In this document: positions 1 to 8,367 of the stretch, one piece after another
Layout: each line of letters starts with the position of its first letter
Position numbering within the stretch: position 1 is the first letter of the stretch
NCBI RefSeq assembly: GCF_006538365.1
Contig: NZ_BJKN01000002.1
Coordinates: forward strand, 1,130,411-1,194,410
Origin: Moorella sp. E308F
GTDB lineage: Bacteria > Bacillota > DSM-521 > Neomoorellales > Neomoorellaceae
Length of the DNA stretch: 64,000 nucleotides
Direction: 5' to 3'
The notes under the pieces: model-generated
Told to the model about the DNA's origin: nothing
Databases searched by the model: none
What the model saw: the letters and a program-made list of their open reading frames with translations, nothing else
Position numbers and translations under genes: made by a program

Positions 1-82
1 CCCTTTTCTCCCGCCAGGAACGCTCCTTTAAAGAACGGGCCAGCTTCACATAACGGTTGGCTGCCGAAGTGATTAACTCCAC
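1..82 (-). CDS. TrmH/SpoU-family RNA methyltransferase, N-terminal part only
   Basis: Only the first 27 codons lie in the window; the gene continues past base 1. The start is a GTG preceded by AGGAAAG at suitable spacing, inside the end of trkA. The translation opens VELITSAANRYVKLARSL, which resembles the opening of TrmH/SpoU rRNA 2'-O-methyltransferases (ITSxxNxxVKxxxxL). Such genes often lie between trkA and pheS in related Clostridia. With so few residues visible the family is a fair guess, and no catalytic motif can be seen. Confidence 0.55.
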   Translation of the reverse strand, partial: MELITSAANRYVKLARSLKERSWREKR

Positions 83-83
83 C

Positions 84-731
84 TTAGCTTTCCTGCAACC
101 TTTCCAGGGCCTTGTTTCGGCCTACCAGTACCATGATGTCGCCTTCTTCCACCACATCGTCGGCTCCGGGAGCAGCCAGTATTTTATCATTGCGTTTGAT
201 AGCCATAACGCTGACACCGTGCTGGGCGCGTAAATTCAGCTGCCCCAGGGTCTTACCCGCCACCCTGGCCGGGGCCACAATCTCCACAATGCTGTACTCC
301 GGCGAAAGGTCGATATGCTCCAGGACGTTGCCGGAAGCAAGGGTATGGGCGACCCTGATTCCCATATCCCGCTCCGGGAAAACGACTTTATCCGCACCAA
401 TTTTAGCCAAGACTTTACCGTGCAGGTCGTTCATGGCCTTGGCTACGACGCACTTAATGCCCATTTCCTTGACGATTAAAGTGACCAGGATATTGGCCTC
501 GACATTTTCCCCAATGGCGACAATGGCTACGTCCACATTGCGAATGCCAGCCGCCTTCAAGGCTTCCTCATCGCGGGCATCAGCCTGGATGGCCGTGGTG
601 ACATCATTCATGAGGGCCTCCACCTTGGCCTCGTCGCTATCAATGGCGATTACCTGGTGGCCCATGCGGGCCAGGGTGCGGGCTACGCTGGACCCGAAAC
701 GTCCCAGGCCAATGACGGCAAACTGTTTCAC
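84..731 (-). CDS. trkA: Trk/Ktr potassium uptake regulatory subunit TrkA
   Basis: Cytoplasmic gating subunit of a Trk/Ktr potassium transporter, 215 aa. Residues 1-120 form a Rossmann RCK-N domain with the nucleotide-binding GLGRFGSSVARTL motif and an acidic residue at the end of strand 2 (AIDSDE). Residues about 135-215 form the RCK-C (TrkA-C) domain, which ends in a typical GDIMVLVG. I chose the GTG at 731 because AAAGGAGG sits 7 nt upstream; an ATG eight codons earlier would place that ribosome site inside the gene. It follows trkH by 13 nt, so the two subunits are very probably co-transcribed. Confidence 0.93.
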   Translation of the reverse strand: MKQFAVIGLGRFGSSVARTLARMGHQVIAIDSDEAKVEALMNDVTTAIQADARDEEALKAAGIRNVDVAIVAIGENVEANILVTLIVKEMGIKCVVAKAMNDLHGKVLAKIGADKVVFPERDMGIRVAHTLASGNVLEHIDLSPEYSIVEIVAPARVAGKTLGQLNLRAQHGVSVMAIKRNDKILAAPGADDVVEEGDIMVLVGRNKALERLQES

Positions 732-744
732 AACCCTGCCTCCT

Positions 745-2079
745 TTAGCCAACAATAATCCTCTCCTCAGGATAATGTTTTATTCCCTGGCGGCCCAGGC
801 GCTGGGCAATGGCAAAGGCCAGGGTCAGGGGGCCTACCCGGCCGGTAAACATGGTAGCGGTAATAAGCAACTTGCCGGCCACTGTCAGCTTTGGCGTCAG
901 TCCCATGGAAAGGCCGACGGTGCCAAAGGCTGAAGTTACTTCAAAGAGTACCATTTGCAAATCTGCCTGTTCGGTAATTAATAAAATGCCAGTTACGGTA
1001 ACTATCAGGAGCAGGGAAACAGCAGCAATGGCCAGGGCCTTTAAGACTGTACCCCGGGGTAACCGCCGGCCGAATACCTCAATATCAACGTTACCCCGGA
1101 TAATGGTCCAGACAGCCACGGCAATGGCCGCAAAGGTAGTTGTCTTGATACCGCCGCCGGTCGACCCCGGCGAAGCACCGATAAACATCAGGATGGTGAT
1201 AAAAAGCAGGGTTACCGGCCTTAAGTCGCCGATTACGAGGGTATTAAACCCGGCCGTCCGCGGCGTCACGGCCTGGAAGTATGAGGCCAGGATCTTTTCT
1301 CCTAGAGGCAAAGGCGCCAGGCTTTTCGTGTTAGTATACTCCAGGAGAAAGATAATTACTGTGGCCGTAACGATTAGCAAAAGGGTGGTACGAATGACGA
1401 TCTTGCTGTGCAGGGAGAGCCGCTGCCAGGAACGTTTGGTATAAATATCAGCTACGACGCTGAAACCCAGACCTCCAAAGATAATTAGCAAGGTAATAAC
1501 CATGTTGACCAGCAAATCGCCCCGGTAATCAACCAGACTCCTGGAGAAAAGATCAAAGCCAGCGTTGCAGAAGGCGGAGACGGCATGGAAGATACCAAAA
1601 TAAATGGCCTGTCCCAGGGGCATCTGGCTGCTGAAACGGATACTTAAAAGCAACGCCCCCAGGCCTTCAGCAAACAGGGTAAAAATGAGGACATACTTGC
1701 TCAGGCGCACGACCCCTTCTACTGTCAGCTGGTTCATGGCTTCCTGCATGACCAGCCTTTCCTTCAGGGTGATACGCTTGCCCAGGAGCAGGGCGACCAG
1801 GGTAGATAGGGTCATAAAACCCAGGCCGCCGGTTTGAATTAAAGTGAGAATAACCAGTTCACCAAATAAAGAGTAAGTAGTCTGGGTATCAACTGTTACC
1901 AGACCGGTCACGGCCGTAGCCGAGGTGGCCGTGAACAGGGCATCAATAACCGCCACCGGTTGCCCGCTCTGGCTGGCAATGGGGAGGCTTAAGAGGAGCG
2001 TACCGGTGGCGATAACCACTGCGAAGCCAAGGGCTAAAACTTGCGGCGGCCGCAGGCGAAAGGGCCACTCTCGTATAAT
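745..2079 (-). CDS. trkH: Trk/Ktr potassium transporter membrane subunit TrkH/KtrB
   Basis: Integral membrane potassium translocating subunit that partners the TrkA protein just downstream. The protein is hydrophobic throughout, with four M1-P-M2 type repeats and selectivity-filter-like segments (for example SATAVTGLVT, and TPRTAGFNT with a Gly near its end). The first conventional start, GTG at 2019, would cut off the first membrane helix. The frame stays open to a stop at 2094, and residues encoded at 2019-2067 (WPFRLRPPQVLALGFAV) clearly belong to the family's N-terminus. No ATG, GTG or TTG lies upstream in frame; ATT at 2079 is possible, 12 nt after GAAGGTGA. A small frameshift near 2070 is the alternative. 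The function is secure, the start is not. Confidence 0.88.
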   Translation of the reverse strand: MIREWPFRLRPPQVLALGFAVVIATGTLLLSLPIASQSGQPVAVIDALFTATSATAVTGLVTVDTQTTYSLFGELVILTLIQTGGLGFMTLSTLVALLLGKRITLKERLVMQEAMNQLTVEGVVRLSKYVLIFTLFAEGLGALLLSIRFSSQMPLGQAIYFGIFHAVSAFCNAGFDLFSRSLVDYRGDLLVNMVITLLIIFGGLGFSVVADIYTKRSWQRLSLHSKIVIRTTLLLIVTATVIIFLLEYTNTKSLAPLPLGEKILASYFQAVTPRTAGFNTLVIGDLRPVTLLFITILMFIGASPGSTGGGIKTTTFAAIAVAVWTIIRGNVDIEVFGRRLPRGTVLKALAIAAVSLLLIVTVTGILLITEQADLQMVLFEVTSAFGTVGLSMGLTPKLTVAGKLLITATMFTGRVGPLTLAFAIAQRLGRQGIKHYPEERIIVG

Positions 2080-2163
2080 ACTCGTACAGATTCACCTTCT
2101 TTTAGCACTAAGTACATCTTACCTCATTTTAAAGCTAGCCATGACTTTGTCAAGCACTAAGTT

Positions 2164-2200
2164 AAAGGCCAATTAGTTTTTAAAAAACTAATTGGCCTTT
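2164..2200 (-). terminator. Hairpin terminator after rplT
   Basis: A perfect 18-bp inverted repeat (arms at 2164-2181 and 2183-2200) has a T-run in its own stem. It sits 11 nt past the rplT stop and before trkH. It can fold on either strand and would end the infC-rpmI-rplT transcript. Confidence 0.75.
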
Positions 2201-2211
2201 GACACCCTATT

Positions 2212-2577
2212 TTATGCTCCCAAACCCAACTTTTCTTTTGCCATATTCACTAGGCGGTTAAAACCTGCTACGTCGTTCACCGCCATGTCAGCCAGCATCT
2301 TGCGGTTAACTTCAACGCCGGCCTTTTTTAAACCGTTAATCAGGCGGCTGTAAGTAATGCCCTGCATCCTGGCGGCGGCATTAATGCGGGCAATCCAAAG
2401 CTTCCTGAAGTCGCCTTTGCGCTCCCGCCGGTGAGCGTAAGCATAGGCCAGGGATTTTAATACTTGTTCATTGGCGGGGCGGAATAATTTGGACTTAGCG
2501 CCAAAGTAGCCTTTGGCCAGCTTCAAGATCTTTTTATGGCGTTGGTGCTTGGTGACACCACGTTTTACACGGGCCAT
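2212..2577 (-). CDS. rplT: 50S ribosomal protein L20
   Basis: Structural protein of the large ribosomal subunit, 121 aa, the usual length. The start [20 protein letters not shown] and the [17 protein letters not shown] segment are diagnostic of L20. It binds 23S rRNA early in 50S assembly. In Firmicutes it also binds the leader of its own operon to repress expression. It is the last gene of infC-rpmI-rplT, 15 nt after rpmI, with its own AGGGAGGTT ribosome site. Confidence 0.98.
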   Translation of the reverse strand: MARVKRGVTKHQRHKKILKLAKGYFGAKSKLFRPANEQVLKSLAYAYAHRRERKGDFRKLWIARINAAARMQGITYSRLINGLKKAGVEVNRKMLADMAVNDVAGFNRLVNMAKEKLGLGA

Positions 2578-2592
2578 TTTTTTAACCTCCCT

Positions 2593-2793
2593 CTAAGCCT
2601 GGTAAGGCAAGAGCCGGGCAATACGCCTGCGATCGGTTCTATCGATTAAGGCGGGCTGGCGCAACCGTCTCTTGCGCTTTGGTGCCTTTCCGGCCAGCAA
2701 GTGACTTTTATAAGCCCTGGCGCGTTTTACTTTTCCCGAGGCTGTGACGCGGAACCTTTTGGCCGCGCCGCGGTGGGTTTTCATCTTGGGCAT
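2593..2793 (-). CDS. rpmI: 50S ribosomal protein L35
   Basis: Small basic protein of the large ribosomal subunit, 66 aa. It has the family's [20 protein letters not shown] opening and the KRKRRLRQ stretch. It lies between infC and rplT, the standard order across Firmicutes, with a GAGGTGAT ribosome site upstream. The intervals to its neighbours are 15 and 25 nt, so it is part of one transcript controlled by the leader upstream of infC. Confidence 0.98.
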   Translation of the reverse strand: MPKMKTHRGAAKRFRVTASGKVKRARAYKSHLLAGKAPKRKRRLRQPALIDRTDRRRIARLLPYQA

Positions 2794-2818
2794 AATATCA
2801 CCTCGAATAAATTTTCCC

Positions 2819-3331
2819 TTAAGCTTTGGGGGCCAGAATCATAACCATATTGCGCCCCTCTACTTTGGGCGGTTTTTCAATGGAGGCAAGGTCTGCCACC
2901 TGGTCGGCCAGGCGCTGGCACAGCTTCATCCCGAGGTCGGCATGGGCAATCTCCCGCCCCCGGAACATAACGGTCACCTTGACCTTATCACCATCTTCCA
3001 GAAAGCGGATGGCATTGCGCGCTTTGACCTGGAAGTCATGCTCTTCAATGTTGGGCCGCAGCTTTACTTCTTTAATGTTTATTATCCGCTGCTTTTTCCT
3101 CGCCTCGCGCTCCCGCTTGCTCTGCTCATATTTATATTTACCAAAATCCATGATGCGGCAAACTGGCGGTCGCGCATTGGGAGCCACTTCTACCAGGTCC
3201 AGGCCCTGTTCCTGGGCGATACGCAGGGCTTCTCGTGTTGGCATAATCCCTAGCTGCTGTCCATCAATGCCAACCAGGCGCACTTCCCGGGTCCGGATTT
3301 CTCCATTGACCCTCAAATCCTTGCTGATAAT
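2819..3331 (-). CDS. infC: Translation initiation factor IF-3 (ATT start)
   Basis: IF-3 binds the 30S subunit, prevents premature 50S joining and checks the initiator codon. The 170-aa product has the N-domain ([15 protein letters not shown], then [22 protein letters not shown]) and C-domain ([14 protein letters not shown]) signatures. The correct start is an ATT codon at 3331. GGAGGTGA lies 3 nt upstream and the frame reads [13 protein letters not shown], the classical N-terminus; starting at the TTG at 3316 would drop five conserved residues. Use of AUU is the known autoregulatory device of infC, because IF-3 itself discriminates against non-standard starts. First gene of the rpmI-rplT operon. 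Confidence 0.97.
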   Translation of the reverse strand: MISKDLRVNGEIRTREVRLVGIDGQQLGIMPTREALRIAQEQGLDLVEVAPNARPPVCRIMDFGKYKYEQSKREREARKKQRIINIKEVKLRPNIEEHDFQVKARNAIRFLEDGDKVKVTVMFRGREIAHADLGMKLCQRLADQVADLASIEKPPKVEGRNMVMILAPKA

Positions 3332-3480
3332 GCGTCACCTCCAGCTAGATTTACCGCCCAGTCAAAGACCTCCTTAAAAAATGAAGCGGGTGGATTCCAC
3401 CCGCCAAAATTAGACCTTTTCCTGGGCAAACCTTACTGGCCCCGGGCCGTAAGGTGAGAAGCGAGTGGCTTCTACTTCCT
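3332..3480 (-). ncRNA. L20-type leader with transcription attenuator
   Basis: A 150-nt untranslated leader precedes infC. Near its 3' end is a strong hairpin (arms GCGGGTGG and CCACCCGC, 3386-3404) followed by TTCATTTTTT, a textbook intrinsic terminator placed before the infC ribosome site. In Firmicutes such leaders (L20_leader family) bind excess L20 and terminate. Assignment to that family is from position and terminator; I did not fold the whole leader. Confidence 0.7.
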
Positions 3481-3485
3481 GGGAA

Positions 3486-3514
3486 AGTATAACACAGAGG
3501 TGTGCCGGCGTCAA
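3486..3514 (-). promoter_or_regulatory. Sigma-A promoter of infC-rpmI-rplT
   Basis: A -35 box TTGACG (3509-3514) and a -10 box TATACT (3486-3491) are separated by exactly 17 nt, immediately upstream of the leader. Confidence 0.8.
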
Positions 3515-3547
3515 TAAGTCCGTAGAGATTTGTGTCACCGTTTATTA

Positions 3548-5272
3548 CTAAGGATTGCGCACCGGCTTGCCCAGGTAATAACCCTGCCCGTAGCGAATGC
3601 CAGCGCGGCGCAAAATTTCAGCCGCTTCACGGCTCTCTACAAACTCGGCCACTACCTCTATCGAAAGCCTTTGCAAAAGTCTTGCCATGTTTTCGACAAT
3701 CAACCTGGTGCGTCCACTCCTGGTTATCTCACGCACCAGGGAACCCTCTATTTTGGCAAAGTAACAGTCAAAGTAACGAAGATAAAGGAATGAAGAAAAA
3801 CCGCTGCCAAAATCGTCGATTGCCAGGCGCACACCAAGTTCGGTCAGCTCCCTGGCAAAAACATGCACAGCATTCATATCCCGCACGGCTTCTCGTTCGG
3901 TTATTTCGGCCACAATTTCTTCTGGACGGATGCCGTAGCGGTTGAACAGGTCAGCCAGGAAAGATGGAGTTTCTTTGTTCTCTACCTCGCGCATAGAAAA
4001 GTTAATAAAAAAAAGCATGTCCTTCGCCCAAGAGTTCGTTTTTTCCCGCATGGCCTGCTCTATAATTATCCTACCAATATCCTTCATAAGGCCAGATTGC
4101 TCAGCCGCCTCTACAAAAAGCCCGGCAGGAAGAAAATTTTCCCCTCTCTTCACGCGAGTAAGCACTTCGTAACCTACAGGCTTGCCAGTCTCTAAATCTA
4201 CAATCGGCTGGTAAAAGGGAACGATCGCCCCTTCCGAGCGCAGGGCTTCTTGCAAGAGAAGAATTCTCTCATGAACTACAGTAGGATTAGTAACTCTATC
4301 GACCATCTCTATGAGCTGCGCCCGGTCCCCACCTTTCCTCTTGGCCGCTACCTGAGCAACCTCGGCGGCACACATAAGGTCGACCAGAGCTTGTCCATGA
4401 TGGGGGAACGAAGCCACGCCAATACTGCTTGTAATGAAAATGCCCTCATCCCCCAAGGGTCGAATTTTTAGCTTAGCAATGCCCTGGCACAGCCCTTGCG
4501 CCTTTGCCAGCGCTTCATCAGGCCCTGTATCCATCAACAAAATTCCAAACTCGTCACCCCCTATGCGGGCAATGACATGATTCCCCGGGAGAGCTTCCAG
4601 CAGGAAGTCAGCCACAGCCCTAAGTACAATATCCCCTATGGTATAACCGTAAACGTCGTTAACCAACTTAAAATTATCAAGGGCTATCCAGCACAAAGAA
4701 AGCTCTCGTTTTGTGCGCCGCGCAAACTCGAGTGTCTCCTCCAACTCTTCTTCGAACTTGCGTCGGCTCAAAAGGCCTGTAAGAACATCTGCTTCCGAAA
4801 GCATCTGTATCTGGCGCACTACCTCCCCCTCGTATCCGAGGAGTAACAGGCCGAGGTCGAAAAGCAACGATGTCCCGCCGTACTTCAATCTTTGCAGTTC
4901 TCGCTCTGCGGATGGAAGAGCCGTGCCCAGTTCGTCATAGCAATGCCCTAAAAGGAGCGCGTAGGTTGTCACCAGTTGCTCCAGCGACACTTCTGTAGTG
5001 TGGAGCTCTCTACCGAGTTCTATCCGCCGCCGCAAGAGTTCCTCGTCATGGTTGCCAGCAAACAACGCCAAAAAGTCGCTCGCTACCTTGTACAGTTCCG
5101 CCTCGTTTGCCTCTTGCCCTACCCGCTCCAACATGGACCGCAGACGTCCGGCGTATGCTTGTGCTACTTTTTTGTTAAATTCTTTTCCCTTCGGGAAAAG
5201 TTGTCCAGCCTGGGATGTTAGTTCTTGCATGATTTCCTGTATTCCCTTGGAAAACCGCACCGCACGTCTCAC
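3548..5272 (-). CDS. GGDEF-EAL protein of the stressosome operon
   Basis: A 574-aa cytoplasmic protein of c-di-GMP metabolism. Residues 1-150 form a helical sensor-like region I cannot name. Residues about 160-320 are a GGDEF domain with intact IGGDEF, but no RxxD inhibitory site five residues before it. Residues about 340-570 are an EAL domain. The EAL motif reads EVL, yet the other catalytic positions appear kept (Asn in NFS, Glu in EITE, DD in DDFGSG, Lys in AKIEG, Glu in AEFVE, Gln in GQGYYLG), so phosphodiesterase activity is plausible. Its ATG overlaps the stop of the upstream cyclase by 4 nt, implying translational coupling. Last gene of the stressosome operon. Confidence 0.88.
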   Translation of the reverse strand: MRRAVRFSKGIQEIMQELTSQAGQLFPKGKEFNKKVAQAYAGRLRSMLERVGQEANEAELYKVASDFLALFAGNHDEELLRRRIELGRELHTTEVSLEQLVTTYALLLGHCYDELGTALPSAERELQRLKYGGTSLLFDLGLLLLGYEGEVVRQIQMLSEADVLTGLLSRRKFEEELEETLEFARRTKRELSLCWIALDNFKLVNDVYGYTIGDIVLRAVADFLLEALPGNHVIARIGGDEFGILLMDTGPDEALAKAQGLCQGIAKLKIRPLGDEGIFITSSIGVASFPHHGQALVDLMCAAEVAQVAAKRKGGDRAQLIEMVDRVTNPTVVHERILLLQEALRSEGAIVPFYQPIVDLETGKPVGYEVLTRVKRGENFLPAGLFVEAAEQSGLMKDIGRIIIEQAMREKTNSWAKDMLFFINFSMREVENKETPSFLADLFNRYGIRPEEIVAEITEREAVRDMNAVHVFARELTELGVRLAIDDFGSGFSSFLYLRYFDCYFAKIEGSLVREITRSGRTRLIVENMARLLQRLSIEVVAEFVESREAAEILRRAGIRYGQGYYLGKPVRNP

Positions 5273-6063
5273 CCCCCGATGTCGCTCTGGGCAAAAACCA
5301 CCCTGTTTTTGCCCAATTCTTTGGCTCTATACATGGCTTCATCTGCTTGCCGGATTAGCTCATTGAGCTCGACAGGCCCCTGGCCGGTATACCCGGCAAC
5401 ACCTATACTTACCGTCAGACCCTCCCCAACCGGCAGCATCCTTTCCGCTACTATTTGGGCCCGAATTCGTTCCAGGGGAATCTTGGCCTTTGTAAAATCC
5501 GTCGCCGGGAGGACAATTACAAACTCTTCACCACCGAAGCGTACGGCCAAGTCATCATTCCGCAAACTTCTTTTGATAACGCCTGCTACGAAACGGAGTA
5601 CTTCGTCGCCTGCCTGGTGGCCGTGCTGGTCATTGATTCGTTTAAAATCATCCAGATCGAGCATGGCCACAACAAGTGGCTTTTCCTGCTCTTGTGCTCT
5701 TTTGAGCATGCGGGGAAGCAAACGATAGAGGGCCAGCCGGTTATAAAGCCCGGTCAGATGATCGCGTTCGGCCCTTTCTTTTAGCTGGAGGAAGAACGTG
5801 TCAATAACTACCAGGATCTGGGCCAAAAATTCCGTTGCCCGCACTATATATATCCACTGCACGTTGTCACTGTCTTGCCTAATTCCCATGACCTCTCGGA
5901 AAGCGCGTGTGTGTACGTCCAAAATGTTAGCTGCCTGCACCTCGCTGTCATCTAGGTAGTGCGGCAACTTCTCATACGCTTCGAGAAGGAGCCCCTCCAT
6001 AGCCCCCTGGAACATATAACGTCCAAGATAATTGCAGTAGGTTGAATAGAATTCTCCAGACAC
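5269..6063 (-). CDS. Stressosome-associated diguanylate cyclase (GGDEF)
   Basis: A 264-aa protein with a C-terminal GGDEF domain (about 95-260). RFGGEEF is the active site and RNDD, five residues earlier, is a product-inhibition I-site. It therefore should make c-di-GMP from two GTP. The N-terminal 90 residues resemble a small helical input domain. The gene follows rsbX directly (GTG start next to the rsbX stop, GGGAGG 10 nt upstream). In Moorella thermoacetica a cyclase in this position has been described as the output partner released by the RsbT-like kinase in place of RsbU; the same wiring is inferred here. Confidence 0.9.
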   Translation of the reverse strand: MSGEFYSTYCNYLGRYMFQGAMEGLLLEAYEKLPHYLDDSEVQAANILDVHTRAFREVMGIRQDSDNVQWIYIVRATEFLAQILVVIDTFFLQLKERAERDHLTGLYNRLALYRLLPRMLKRAQEQEKPLVVAMLDLDDFKRINDQHGHQAGDEVLRFVAGVIKRSLRNDDLAVRFGGEEFVIVLPATDFTKAKIPLERIRAQIVAERMLPVGEGLTVSIGVAGYTGQGPVELNELIRQADEAMYRAKELGKNRVVFAQSDIGG

Positions 6064-6687
6064 CTAAATATGCCTCCCTACCAGCACACTGGCATCGTCT
6101 TCAGCGATGCCATATTTCTCTACCACACGGCGCGCCATGGCTTCGCCTGTTTCCTCCCAGAGCCACGGCGAACCAGCGGGCGAAAAGCTGCGTTTGATCC
6201 CGTCGGTACAGGCCAGAAGAAGGGTGGGCGCTGAAAGCTCCAGCCGGCGGAAGACGGGATCAAACATCTTTTTGCCTACAATGCCTGGCTGCCCAATCAG
6301 GGCCTCCGTATCTTTTCGCGTTAGCACCCATCCTCTGATGTTTCCGATCAAGATATATTCTATCGTTTTCTGGTCAAGCATGGCTAAAAAAAGAGCGCAT
6401 CCCCGTGTCTGTGAAGCTGCTTTATTCAAAACAGCGTATATCTCCTGCAGACTACCCCCGGCTTCTCTGAGTGCCCGTGCCAGGACTACTGCTCCTTGAT
6501 GGGCACCTTCTCCATGGCCCAGTACATCTACTACGGCTACCATCACGTGGACATCCAATTCCTTAGTGTAACAAAGGTCCCCGTTCACTTTCTCCAGCCA
6601 GTGGGGGCGCGAATAAGCTGCTACTTCCCATCCGGAGCCTTCCCGGGCCTGTCGGCCAGTTCCCTGTTTTTCAACTTGTAATTTCAA
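6064..6687 (-). CDS. rsbX: RsbX-like PP2C phosphatase
   Basis: A 207-aa serine/threonine phosphatase of the SpoIIE/RsbX type. Metal-binding signatures are visible: VVDVLGHGEGA near residue 55, ACTDGIKRSF near 160 and DDASVLV near the end. In stressosome systems RsbX removes phosphate from RsbS and RsbR and resets the complex. The start is TTG with AGGAGA 9 nt upstream, inside the end of rsbT, so the genes overlap by 4 nt. The neighbours rsbR-rsbS-rsbT and a cyclase support the assignment. Confidence 0.87.
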   Translation of the reverse strand: MKLQVEKQGTGRQAREGSGWEVAAYSRPHWLEKVNGDLCYTKELDVHVMVAVVDVLGHGEGAHQGAVVLARALREAGGSLQEIYAVLNKAASQTRGCALFLAMLDQKTIEYILIGNIRGWVLTRKDTEALIGQPGIVGKKMFDPVFRRLELSAPTLLLACTDGIKRSFSPAGSPWLWEETGEAMARRVVEKYGIAEDDASVLVGRHI

Positions 6688-7142
6688 AACTTGCGTCTCC
6701 TCTTTTCAAACATTACTGCGGTGCCCTTACCAACTTCAGAGACAATCTCAAAATAATCCACAAGGCGTTTTATTCCTGATAAGCCTATACCCAAGCTGCG
6801 CTCATATGTTGTGTAACCTTTTGTCAGAACGAGTTCTACGTCCTCAATACCCGGACCTTGATCAATCGCCACCGCCTGGATGATAGGCCCGCCGTTCTCC
6901 TCAAGACGTTTGCGGATCATTATTTTGCCAGTTTGCGCATAGCGGTAGATATTGCGCGCAAGTTCGGAAACCGCAGTGGCAATTTTGGTTACATCAGCAA
7001 GGGAAAAACCTGATTCCTGAGCAAGTTGCTTGGCCGTCTGCCTGGCTATGGCTATGTCTTCTTCCCGGGCAATGCGCACCACCACGTCAAAGTCGTCCGC
7101 CGGCATGGCCAGCAACTCTCTCACTTTCCGCGCCAAGACCAC
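6684..7142 (-). CDS. rsbT: RsbT-like serine kinase of the stressosome
   Basis: A 152-aa protein of the GHKL ATPase fold. The N-box is SELARNIYRYA, the G1 box is DQGPGI and the G2 box is SLGIGLSGIKRL. RsbT phosphorylates the STAS domains of RsbS and RsbR under stress, leaves the complex and activates a downstream partner; here that partner is probably the adjacent diguanylate cyclase. The GTG at 7142 is only 3 nt from GGAG, so the TTG two codons later (7136) is an equally good or better start. It lies 11 nt after rsbS. Confidence 0.92.
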   Translation of the reverse strand: MVLARKVRELLAMPADDFDVVVRIAREEDIAIARQTAKQLAQESGFSLADVTKIATAVSELARNIYRYAQTGKIMIRKRLEENGGPIIQAVAIDQGPGIEDVELVLTKGYTTYERSLGIGLSGIKRLVDYFEIVSEVGKGTAVMFEKRRRKF

Positions 7143-7153
7143 CTACTCCTCTC

Positions 7154-7516
7154 CTAAGGAGACCATACCAGAGCTAAAGCGTGCTCGAGGTCGCGGGCAA
7201 CTAAAAAGCCTTGCAGTTCTATCCCCATTTGTGCCAGGGTCAGAGCCACAGGAGGCTGGATACCGCAGATCACCGTGCGGCAACCCATCAGGTGAGCCAT
7301 CGCAGCAGTCTCTGAAAGGGTATAGGATATATAGCTGTCGATCACTTCTACCATCCGTACGTCCAAAATGATCGCCCGGACACGTTGCTCCTGAATTTCC
7401 GCCAGTAGCTGTGCTTGCAGCTTCTCCACAGTCTTATCGTCCAGGTCTATCTGTATGGGCACTAACAGACAGTCGGCAATCCTTATGGTTGGAACCACCT
7501 TTTCTTTAAATGTCAT
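7154..7516 (-). CDS. rsbS: Stressosome scaffold STAS protein RsbS
   Basis: Single STAS-domain protein of about 120 aa, a core scaffold of the stressosome and a substrate of RsbT. The phosphoacceptor region reads VIDSYISYTLSETAA and the LMGCRTVICGIQPPVALTL stretch is typical of RsbS. I place the start at the ATG at 7516 (MTFKEKVVP), because GGTGGAG lies 6 nt upstream; the GTG four codons earlier has no ribosome site. The gene begins inside the end of rsbR, an 11-nt overlap that indicates coupling. Confidence 0.93.
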   Translation of the reverse strand: MTFKEKVVPTIRIADCLLVPIQIDLDDKTVEKLQAQLLAEIQEQRVRAIILDVRMVEVIDSYISYTLSETAAMAHLMGCRTVICGIQPPVALTLAQMGIELQGFLVARDLEHALALVWSP

Positions 7517-8261
7517 CGGGTTCTCCACCTTCGCGCGTCAAACTACTACTATGCCCCAATGCAATTTGTTTGCGTTGCCTTTTCTCCTCTTCGAGCATAG
7601 CTATAGCCTTGCGGAGAGCGTCTTCGAGGTCACGCGCTATCGCCACCATACGGAAATCTACGCCTAACTTAACCAGGGTGTGGGCGATTTCAGGCTTAAT
7701 GCCAGTTAAGATAACCTCTGCTCCCAGTAGCTTCACCGCGCTAAACATTTCAATAAGAAAACCTCCTGCTGCTGTGTCAATCATGGGCACCCCGGTGACG
7801 TCCACAACAACCATTTTGGCCCGCGTGCTACTGGCGCGCTCCAAGAGCCTTTCTGCTATAGCCTGCGCCCGGTCAGTATCTAGACTGCCAATCAGCGGCA
7901 GTAGCAGTACCTCACTCCAAATGCGAATAATCGGCGCTGCCAACTCTGAAAGCATGTCCTCAAGCCTGTGAATCACCTGTTCCCTATCGTGGGTTAGCTT
8001 ACCGCAGAGTTCCAGAACCAGCGGTAAAAGTTCATTTGTTGGGAAAGATGGTACACGCTCAATAACAAGCTTCAGTTTTTCCCCAAGGGTGGTTTCGCCT
8101 AATTCCTGAAGCAGTCCAGATAGGGGTTCTCGCAAAGTTTCGCGCAGATTATTTCCGGTAGCCCCCGAAACAGCTATTAATAAAAATTTGTGCCACAGTT
8201 TCTCTTCCTGCTCATTTCTGCCCAGTTCTTTGGCCAGCATTTCCAATTGCATCTTGTCCAC
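7506..8261 (-). CDS. rsbR: Stressosome sensor RsbR
   Basis: A 251-aa protein with a variable N-terminal helical sensor (about 1-125) and a C-terminal STAS domain (about 130-240). The phosphorylatable threonine region is MIDTAAGGFLIEMFSAVK, and LLGAEVILTGIKPEIAHTL carries the second conserved threonine. RsbR and RsbS together build the stressosome that holds RsbT. The N-terminal domain is not a recognisable heme globin or LOV domain, so the signal is unknown. GTG start with GGAG 10 nt upstream. First gene of the rsbR-S-T-X-GGDEF-GGDEF/EAL run. Confidence 0.9.
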   Translation of the reverse strand: MDKMQLEMLAKELGRNEQEEKLWHKFLLIAVSGATGNNLRETLREPLSGLLQELGETTLGEKLKLVIERVPSFPTNELLPLVLELCGKLTHDREQVIHRLEDMLSELAAPIIRIWSEVLLLPLIGSLDTDRAQAIAERLLERASSTRAKMVVVDVTGVPMIDTAAGGFLIEMFSAVKLLGAEVILTGIKPEIAHTLVKLGVDFRMVAIARDLEDALRKAIAMLEEEKRQRKQIALGHSSSLTREGGEPDDI

Positions 8262-8367
8262 TTTAACATGCTCCTTTCAACTAAGTATAAATTCTGGACC
8301 ATAACCGGCCCGTATTAGCGCAAGTTTTGTGTAAAACATTCTCGAACACTAAACAGGTATGCGTTAT

